The notes under the pieces were generated by a model. That model was given only the letters and a program-made list of their open reading frames with translations, made no database searches and was not told the DNA's origin. From positions 58,456 through 122,455 of the forward strand of contig NZ_NQKZ01000007.1 in the NCBI RefSeq assembly GCF_002252665.1: DNA of 64,000 nt. The letters run 5' to 3'. Made by a program: the position numbers and the translations under genes. Source of the stretch: Synechococcus sp. 8F6 (lineage in GTDB: Bacteria > Cyanobacteriota > Cyanobacteriia > PCC-6307 > Cyanobiaceae). This document shows, piece after piece, positions 58,663 through 64,000 of this stretch. Position 1 is the stretch's first letter, and each line of letters opens with the position of its first letter.

Positions 58663-58892
58663 GGATCGCTGGCCAGCTCCACCGTTAGCGTGCCGCTGCG
58701 GCTGGCGGGCACCGTGGCGATGCAGGCCCGCACCACCTGGCCATTCACCTCGATTTCGCAGGCCCCGCAACTGCCCCCCAGGCAACCGGTGGGGATGGCC
58801 ACCCCGGCCTGGCGGGCTGCTTCCAGCCAGTCGCTGCCGCTGGCGATGCGACTCTGGTGGCCGTGGGGCCAGTGGATCAGCACCTCGGTCAT
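58653..58892 (-). CDS. Plant-type [2Fe-2S] ferredoxin-like protein
   Basis: The 79-residue protein has the ferredoxin signature [22 protein letters not shown]-x4-C-x2-C followed by an eleven-residue gap to the fourth Cys, shorter than the about 29 residues of photosynthetic ferredoxins. It therefore resembles the small Fer2 domains of accessory electron carriers. It overlaps cobQ upstream by 4 bp (ATGA), so a link to cobalamin synthesis (for example cobalt reduction) is conceivable but not shown. Confidence 0.88.
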   Translation of the reverse strand: MTEVLIHWPHGHQSRIASGSDWLEAARQAGVAIPTGCLGGSCGACEIEVNGQVVRACIATVPASRSGTLTVELASDPYW

Positions 58893-60400
58893 GGCTCCTG
58901 CAGTAAGGGATCCAGGTTGACGTGCTGCGCAAAGGCATCGGCGAGCCGATCGAGCAGGGCTTCGCGCTGGCGGCTGTGGTGCGGTTGCCGTTCGCTCAGG
59001 CTCGGCAACCCCTTGCGCTGCCGCAGTTGGTTGAGCCAGCGCCGCCGCCAGGGGCCGCTCTCAAACACCCCGTGCAGATAGGTGCCGACCACCAGTCCGC
59101 CCTGGTCGCCAAAGGCGGCCACCCAGCCCAACGCCGCATCGGCGCAGAGGGGCTGGCAGGCGTCGAGCGCGGTGGTGCGGCCGCGGTGCAGCTCGAAGCC
59201 CTCCAGCTCCAGGGCATCGCCCGCGGCAGCTGGCCAGAGGGCGGGGCTTCGGCGTTGGCGCAGGGCCTTACCCTCGCCAAACACTGTGCTCAGTGGTAGC
59301 AAGCCGATCCCGGCTGCACCGGTGCCGGCTTGCCCCTCCAGCCCATCGGGATCACTGAGCTCGCGCCCCAGCAGTTGCATGCCGCCGCAGATGCCGAATA
59401 CGTGGCCGCCGCAAGCGACATAGCGCTTCAGTTCCTCTCCCAGGCCACTGGCGTCCAGGGCGGCCAGATCCCGCAGGGTTTGCTTGCTGCCCGGCACGAT
59501 CACCGCATCGGGCTGGCCCAGCTCCTCCCCTGGCGCGAGCCAGCGCAGCTGCACCGTCGGTTCGGCCTCTAGGGGGTCGAGGTCGGAGAAGTTGCTCAGC
59601 GACGGCAGCCGCAGCACGGCGATCTCCAGCTCCGCTCCCCGCTTGCGGCCGCGGCGCTCCAGCAGGTCGAGGGAGTCTTCCGGGGGGAAGAGCTCATCGA
59701 GCCAGGGCATCACCCCCAGCACCGGCACGCCGGTGTGGGCCTCCAGCCAGCGCCGCCCTTCATCGAACAGCTCGCGGCGGCCGCGGAAGCGGTTGATCAG
59801 CAGGCCGCGCACCAGGGGGCGCTCCACCGGCCGCAGCAGGCCCAGGGTGCCCACCAGCTGGGCGAAGACGCCACCGCGCTCGATGTCGGCCACCAGTAGG
59901 CAGCGGGCCCGCAGGTATTGGGCCAGACGCAGGTTGGTGAGGTCGCGGGATTGCAGGTTGACCTCCACCGGGCTGCCGGCCCCCTCCAGCACCAGACGCC
60001 CGCCGGGATGGGCCGCCTGCAGGGTCTGCAGCCCCTGGCGGATCGCAGCCCAGCCGGGGCGAAACCAGTCGCGGTAGTAGTGCTCGGCGCGGGCGCTGCC
60101 CACCGAACGGCCCAGATGAATCAGCTCACTGGTGGAATCGCCCTGGGGCTTGAGCAGCACCGGGTTCATGCTGTGGTGCGGCTCCAGGCCGGCGGCCCAG
60201 GCCTGCAGCGCCTGGGAGTAGGCCATCTCGCCGCCGGTCTGGTCCACCCAGGCGTTGTTGCTCATGTTCTGCCCCTTGAAGGGCAGGGGCGTTTCACCGC
60301 GGCGGCGCAGCACCCGGCAGAGGGCGGCGGTCATCAGCGATTTGCCGGCACCACTGCTGGTGCCTAGCACCATCAGGGGGTTGGGTGGGGCCTGGCTCAT
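58889..60400 (-). CDS. cobQ: Cobyric acid synthase
   Basis: The 503-residue glutamine-dependent amidotransferase amidates four side chains of adenosylcobyrinic diamide. The N-terminal dethiobiotin-synthetase-like domain has [20 protein letters not shown] (P-loop) and [20 protein letters not shown]. The C-terminal triad-type glutaminase has [20 protein letters not shown] (catalytic Cys) and YLHGVFESG (His). Length and motifs are complete. It overlaps the Doc gene upstream and the ferredoxin gene downstream. Confidence 0.96.
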   Translation of the reverse strand: MSQAPPNPLMVLGTSSGAGKSLMTAALCRVLRRRGETPLPFKGQNMSNNAWVDQTGGEMAYSQALQAWAAGLEPHHSMNPVLLKPQGDSTSELIHLGRSVGSARAEHYYRDWFRPGWAAIRQGLQTLQAAHPGGRLVLEGAGSPVEVNLQSRDLTNLRLAQYLRARCLLVADIERGGVFAQLVGTLGLLRPVERPLVRGLLINRFRGRRELFDEGRRWLEAHTGVPVLGVMPWLDELFPPEDSLDLLERRGRKRGAELEIAVLRLPSLSNFSDLDPLEAEPTVQLRWLAPGEELGQPDAVIVPGSKQTLRDLAALDASGLGEELKRYVACGGHVFGICGGMQLLGRELSDPDGLEGQAGTGAAGIGLLPLSTVFGEGKALRQRRSPALWPAAAGDALELEGFELHRGRTTALDACQPLCADAALGWVAAFGDQGGLVVGTYLHGVFESGPWRRRWLNQLRQRKGLPSLSERQPHHSRQREALLDRLADAFAQHVNLDPLLQEP

Positions 60401-60798
60401 CCGTTGGCCCTGCTGTTGTCGACAAACCAGCGTTCGAGTTCCAACCAGGGCAGCTCGCCCGCCGCAAGCCGTTGAATCGTCAGAACAATGCTTTCATTGC
60501 CGGCTTGGAAGCTGAAGCCGTTGAGGCCCAGGAAAACAACGGCTACGAGAAACCCGCTCCTTTTGTTCCCATCGCTGAAGGGGTGCGCGCGCACAATTGC
60601 CTCGGCGTAAGCGGCTGCCAGTTGGGGGATTGTGCCCAGTTCTCCGTAGACCCAACGCTGCCTGGGCCTGGCAAGGGAAGAGGCCAGAGCGATCTCGCTG
60701 CGAACACCCCGAAGTCCACCATGCTCCAGGGTCTGCTGGTGGTGGATGGCTTTCACCGCAACGGCAGGCACCCATCGCGGTTCCTGGACGTCGCTCAA
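60397..60798 (-). CDS. doc: Doc (death-on-curing, Fic family) toxin
   Basis: The 133-residue protein has the Doc/Fic signature [20 protein letters not shown] (HPF-x-DGNKR-x-G), with [20 protein letters not shown] at the start and [20 protein letters not shown] later. Doc proteins phosphorylate elongation factor Tu. Translation begins at a TTG overlapping the AbrB stop (TTGA). The gene pairs with an AbrB-type antitoxin rather than Phd. It precedes cobQ with a 4-bp overlap. Confidence 0.9.
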   Translation of the reverse strand: MSDVQEPRWVPAVAVKAIHHQQTLEHGGLRGVRSEIALASSLARPRQRWVYGELGTIPQLAAAYAEAIVRAHPFSDGNKRSGFLVAVVFLGLNGFSFQAGNESIVLTIQRLAAGELPWLELERWFVDNSRANG

Positions 60799-61022
60799 CG
60801 GGCCAGTTCACGCAGGGCGGCTTGGAATTTGCGCGCCGCATCCGTTGCGAGTGCCAGTGCTTCCTGCACCGTTGGATCGAAGGGGGAGAGCAGGATGCCG
60901 TGCTCAGTTTCGATCGCTTGCACGCGGTCTCCCGGAGCCAGGTGAAACCGGCGGGCCATCTCGGAAGGGATTGTGGCGCTGACAGACCCGCCAGCCTGAC
61001 GAAGCGTGACTTCCGTTGGCAT
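60795..61022 (-). CDS. AbrB/MazE-type antitoxin
   Basis: The 75-residue protein starts with a SpoVT-AbrB swapped-hairpin domain (TEVTLRQAGGSVSATIPSEM, RRFHLAPGDRVQAIETEHG) and has a C-terminal helical tail (ALALATDAARKFQAALREL) for toxin binding. It is immediately upstream of doc and overlaps it by 4 bp. By family it should bind DNA and neutralise the toxin. Confidence 0.9.
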   Translation of the reverse strand: MPTEVTLRQAGGSVSATIPSEMARRFHLAPGDRVQAIETEHGILLSPFDPTVQEALALATDAARKFQAALRELAR

Positions 61023-61066
61023 CGCCCTGTGGCAAGTAGCACTTGAATGCTACGCGCTACTGCCGT

Positions 61067-61477
61067 TCACAGCCGGGGTCGCCGCCGGCGCAGGCCGTGC
61101 TGGAGCCGATCCAGCAGCGTGGCGGTAGGAATCTCATCGGGCCATTGGGCCAGCAGCGTGCGGCCCATCGGCGTGAGGCGCACCCGTTCGGTGAGGCCCT
61201 GGCCATCCACCTCCCGCCGCAGCACTCCCAGTTGGATCAGCCAGATCCACTGGGCTTCGATTCGATCGGGAGTGGGGGTGCCCCGGCAGAGGCTCCGGTG
61301 GTCGTTCCGGCGGCAGAGTTCGTTGCTGCTGAGGGCCTGCTCCGCCACCGTTCTGTAGAACGCCAGGCGAAAGGGCAAGCAGCGCAGGGCCTGGCTGGCG
61401 CGCTGCTGGGCACGCCGGTCGTGGAGGAGGGGGTCGAGGAGCAGGCGGTCGATTGGGGTGGCGGCCCGGTGTTGCAT
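61067..61477 (-). CDS. Npun_F0494 family protein
   Basis: The 136-residue protein has the family pattern [48 protein letters not shown] and [16 protein letters not shown]. It looks like a winged helix-turn-helix-like helical fold, found only in cyanobacteria. The open frame extends far upstream, but the ATG at 61477 gives the family length. It is divergent from maf with a 21-bp gap, so promoters overlap the coding starts. Confidence 0.88.
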   Translation of the reverse strand: MQHRAATPIDRLLLDPLLHDRRAQQRASQALRCLPFRLAFYRTVAEQALSSNELCRRNDHRSLCRGTPTPDRIEAQWIWLIQLGVLRREVDGQGLTERVRLTPMGRTLLAQWPDEIPTATLLDRLQHGLRRRRPRL

Positions 61478-61498
61478 AGAGGGATTCTCCCTGACCCC

Positions 61499-62092
61499 AT
61501 GCTCGTTCTTGCTTCGGCGTCTCCCGCCCGTCGGCGTTTGCTGGAGCAGGCCGGCATCCCCCACCGGGTGCAGGTGAGCGGCGTGGACGAGGCAGCGATC
61601 CAGCACAGCGATCCGAGGCAGCTCGTGCAGCAGCTGGCGCGGGCCAAGGCGGCGGCGGTGGCATCCACCGTGGCGGAGGGCTTTGGCGAGGGCGCTGCGG
61701 TGCTCGGCTGTGATTCGCTGTTGGTGTTTGAGGGGGAGGTGTTTGGCAAGCCCGCCGATGCTGCGGAAGCCCAGGCGCGCTGGCAGCGGATGGCCGGGCA
61801 CTGGGGAGAGCTGATCACCGGCCATTGCCTGCTGCCCGCTGACCAGGCTGGTGGCCAGGGTCTGGGGGGCTACACCAGCCCCCAGCTCGCCGCGGTGGTG
61901 ACCCGCGTGCAGTTCGCGTCCCTGAGCCCAGCGGAGATTGAGGCCTATGTGGCCACCGGCGAACCGCTGCAGTGCGCCGGTGGTTTTGCCCTGGAGGGCC
62001 GAGGCGGCTTGCTGGTGGAACGGATCGAGGGCTGTTTCAGCAATGTGATCGGCCTGAGCCTGCCCTTGCTGCGCCGCTGGCTTGCGGGCTAA
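61499..62092 (+). CDS. maf: Maf-like nucleoside triphosphate pyrophosphatase
   Basis: The 197-residue enzyme hydrolyses noncanonical or modified nucleoside triphosphates. Motifs: [70 protein letters not shown] and [20 protein letters not shown]. The catalytic Asp appears in CDSLL. Start at ATG 61499 directly before the conserved block. Confidence 0.95.
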   Translation: MLVLASASPARRRLLEQAGIPHRVQVSGVDEAAIQHSDPRQLVQQLARAKAAAVASTVAEGFGEGAAVLGCDSLLVFEGEVFGKPADAAEAQARWQRMAGHWGELITGHCLLPADQAGGQGLGGYTSPQLAAVVTRVQFASLSPAEIEAYVATGEPLQCAGGFALEGRGGLLVERIEGCFSNVIGLSLPLLRRWLAG

Positions 62093-62107
62093 CTGCAAGC
62101 CAGGGCT

Positions 62108-62390
62108 TCACTGGCCCAGCAGGATGTCGAGCAGCTGGCCCCAGCTGGTGCCGCTGGTGGCTGCGGTCTCGGGCGTCATGGTGAGCACCCGATCCGACCA
62201 GCTGAAGCTGAGCGTTCGCCCCTGGTCGCGCACCTGCACCGGCCAGGTGGTGCCGTTGCGATCACTGATCTGGTACGTCCCGCCCCTTGGCCTTCGCGGC
62301 AGGCAAGACGGGGTTCAACCCAAGGGCCGTGCTGAGCAGGCTGGCGCTCACGGCGCTGACCAGCACCGGCGGAAGCTGGGGACGCTTCAT
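62108..62390 (-). pseudogene. Small exported protein interrupted by a frameshift
   Basis: The first part (from ATG 62390) reads a signal peptide (PPVLVSAVSASLLSTALGLN) up to AAKAKG and then ends early (RDVPDQ stop). The next frame continues plausibly as GTYQISDRNGTTWPVQVRDQ, then SFSWSDRVLTMTPETAATSG and SWGQLLDILLGQ before TGA. Removing one G near 62281-62286 (GGGGCGGG on the minus strand) joins both to an about 93-residue secreted protein. Either a sequencing slip, a recent mutation or frameshifting. The function is unknown. Confidence 0.6.
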
Positions 62391-62441
62391 GCAGGCAGTC
62401 TTGAGTACTGCTGGAAAGCTATGCAGCCTGGAGCGGGGCAA

Positions 62442-62470
62442 TAAAAAAGCCCCCGCATGTGGCGGGGGCT
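62442..62470 (-). terminator. Rho-independent terminator of psbDC
   Basis: On the minus strand a 9-bp GC-rich stem (AGCCCCCGC / GCGGGGGCT) with a 5-nt loop is followed by six T, starting about 50 bp after the psbC stop codon. Confidence 0.92.
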
Positions 62471-62518
62471 GAGGCAGAACTGCATCCGATGGTTGCGGAT
62501 TCAGATCAACACAAGGGC

Positions 62519-63904
62519 TCAGTCGAGGTCCGGCATGGCCAGGGTGGGCTCGGCCTTGCGGTCGATCCCTTTCTCGAAACCGGCAGCGGCAGCGCGGGCG
62601 CGGCCGGCGTGCCAGAGGTGACCCACCAGGAAGAAGAAGGCGAGCACAAACTGCGTGGACGCCAGCCACTGGCGGATGTTCACGAAGTTCACCGAGTTGG
62701 GCTCGGTGATGATGCCGCCCACCGAGTTCAGGGACGCGTTGGGAGCGTGGGTCATGTATTCAGCCGCGCGGCGCACTTGCCAGGGCTGAATGTCGTTCTG
62801 GAGCTTGTCGAGGCTCAGGCCGTTGGGGCCGCGTAGGGGCTCCAGCCAGGGGCCGCGGAAGTCCCAGAAGCGCATGGTTTCACCACCGAAGATGATCTCG
62901 CCGGTGGGTGAGCGCATCAGGTATTTGCCCAGACCGGTGGGGCCCATGGCCGAACCGATGTTGGCGCCCAGGCGCTGGTCGCGCACCAGGAAGGTGAAGC
63001 TCTGGGCCTGGGAGGACTCGGCGTTTGTGGGGCCGTAGAACTCCGAGGGATAGGCGGTGTTGTTGAACCAAATGTAGGCCGAGGCGATGAAGCTCATGAA
63101 GCTCAGGGCGCCAAGGCTGTAGCTCAGGTAGGCCTCACCATTCCAGATGAAGGCGCGGCGCACCCAGCCGAAGGGCTTGGTGATCGCGTGCCAGATGCCA
63201 CCAAAGATGCAGATCAGACCGATCCAAATGTGGCCACCAATGATGTCTTCCATCGAGTTGACCCCGATGATCCAACCTTCGCCACCGAACGGGGCGCGGG
63301 TGAGATAGCCGAAGATCACTCCGGGGCTGAGGGTGGGGTTGGTGATGATGCGCACATCGCCACCGCCCGGGGCCCAGGTGTCGTAGACGCCGCCGAAGAA
63401 CATGGCCTTGAAGACCAGCAGCAGGGCGCCGACGCCGAGAAGGATCAGGTGATAACCAATGATGTTGGTCATCTGGTTTTTGTCGCGCCAATCCTGGGAG
63501 AAGAACGAGGAGTAGTTCTCGAGGATTTCAGGGCCGCGGAGGGCGTGATACAGACCGCCCAGGCCGAGCACGGCCGAGCTGATCAGGTGCAGCACACCGA
63601 CCACAAAGAACGGGTAGAGATCGGTGACCTCGCCGCCGGGGCCCACGCCGTAGCCAAGGGTGGCCACGTGGGGGAACAGGATCAGGCCCTGTTCATACAT
63701 GGGCTTGTCGAAGGTGAAGTGGCTCACCTCGAACAACATCATGGCGCCGGCCCAGAAGACCATCAGACCCGCGTGGGCCACGTGGGCGCCGAGCAGGCGG
63801 CCGGAGAGGTTGATCAGACGGGCATTGCCCGCCCACCAGGCATAACCGGTGGAGTCGAGGTCTCTGCCTCCGACCACCAAGTTGGAATTAAAGGGCGTTT
63901 CCAC
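62519..63904 (-). CDS. psbC: Photosystem II CP43 chlorophyll apoprotein
   Basis: The 461-residue core antenna protein has six transmembrane helices and a large lumenal loop. It starts with a GTG ([20 protein letters not shown]) inside the end of psbD. Visible features are [20 protein letters not shown], chlorophyll-binding histidine pairs (HVAHAG, HLIS, HAIT) and [20 protein letters not shown], which holds the Glu and Arg (Glu354/Arg357) that coordinate the Mn4CaO5 cluster. It ends LAMPDLD. The sequence is typical and complete. Confidence 0.98.
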
Positions 63905-64000
63905 GGGGCAGAACCTCTTCAGGGAAGACGAAGTTTTCGTGCGGCTGGTCAGCCGGTGCCATCCAGGCACGCAGACCTTCATTCAGAAGAATGTTCTTCG
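63888..64000 (-). CDS. psbD: Photosystem II D2 protein, C-terminal fragment
   Basis: Only the last 37 codons or so are in the window; the gene continues past the right edge. The sequence [20 protein letters not shown] and the end [14 protein letters not shown] are the conserved D2 C-terminus. The stop lies 17 bp inside psbC, the classical psbD-psbC overlap. D2 binds the reaction-centre chlorophylls, QA and the non-heme iron; those residues are outside the window. Confidence 0.97.

Overview
The window is a GC-rich, gene-dense chromosomal segment of a picocyanobacterium, most likely of the Cyanobium / Synechococcus (subcluster 5.2-like) type. The evidence is the psbD-psbC photosystem II pair, a high-light-inducible protein, orange carotenoid protein with its carotenoid ketolase and fluorescence recovery protein, a CpcS/CpeS-type bilin lyase, an Ftn2/ZipN (ARC6-type) division protein, a TIC21-like DUF3611 protein, group 2 sigma factor, and many picocyanobacterial DUF families (DUF2811, DUF3122, DUF1517, Npun_F0494, Nif11). 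No insertion sequence, prophage, integrase or CRISPR array was seen.

Layout. 1-5.2 kb: end of sodB, FKBP isomerase, apolipoprotein N-acyltransferase, a tandem crcB pair, a DUF2811 gene with a likely frameshift, hli, and a methyltransferase. 5.2-7.4 kb: the photoprotection operon ocp-crtW-frp. 7.4-9.4 kb: Rrf2 regulator and chromate transporter. 9.4-12.9 kb: an AT-richer region of gene decay (TPR, AraC-type, Mqo and gamma-glutamyltranspeptidase remnants) around a ClC-type channel. 12.9-17.7 kb: GST, tRNA-Ala(GGC), lexA, argF, ftsH. 17.8-22.1 kb: HMCES/YedK-Nif11-DUF427 overlapping operon, MscS channel, ribD and two small lineage-specific membrane proteins. 22.2-29.9 kb: DUF3122 with a GH116 glucosylceramidase, cobL, DUF192, an atypical response regulator, nadK, pheS. 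30-39.6 kb: surE, TIC21-like protein, ribF, thiE-thiS, DUF1517, a tightly overlapping larB-methyltransferase-TIGR03792-ispF operon, NfeD/SPFH pair, trmD. 39.7-48.5 kb: bilin lyase, a Phd-PIN toxin-antitoxin pair, era, alpha/beta hydrolase, BI-1 protein, FUSC-phoH-rpsP, ffh. 48.6-64 kb: ftn2/zipN, pdhA, histone-deacetylase-like protein, sigma factor, nnrDE, mnmA, a split FUSC exporter, ferredoxin, cobQ, an AbrB-Doc toxin-antitoxin pair, Npun_F0494, maf, a frameshifted secreted protein, psbC and the end of psbD.

Functional themes: light stress and photosystem II (hli, ocp/crtW/frp, psbDC, ftsH, bilin lyase), cofactor synthesis (riboflavin/FAD, thiamine, cobalamin, NADP, NADHX repair, Ni-pincer-type larB), envelope and ion transport (crcB, ClC, MscS, ChrA, FUSC, TIC21-like), and RNA/translation maintenance (pheS, trmD, mnmA, era, ffh, rpsP). 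Many same-strand neighbours overlap by 1-4 bp (ATGA, GTGA, TTGA, TGATG), suggesting widespread translational coupling. Nothing in the window is clearly a wholly new system. The best leads are the HMCES-Nif11-DUF427 operon, the non-canonical toxin-antitoxin pairings, the gene-decay zone with its four remnants, and two single-base frameshifts next to G runs.
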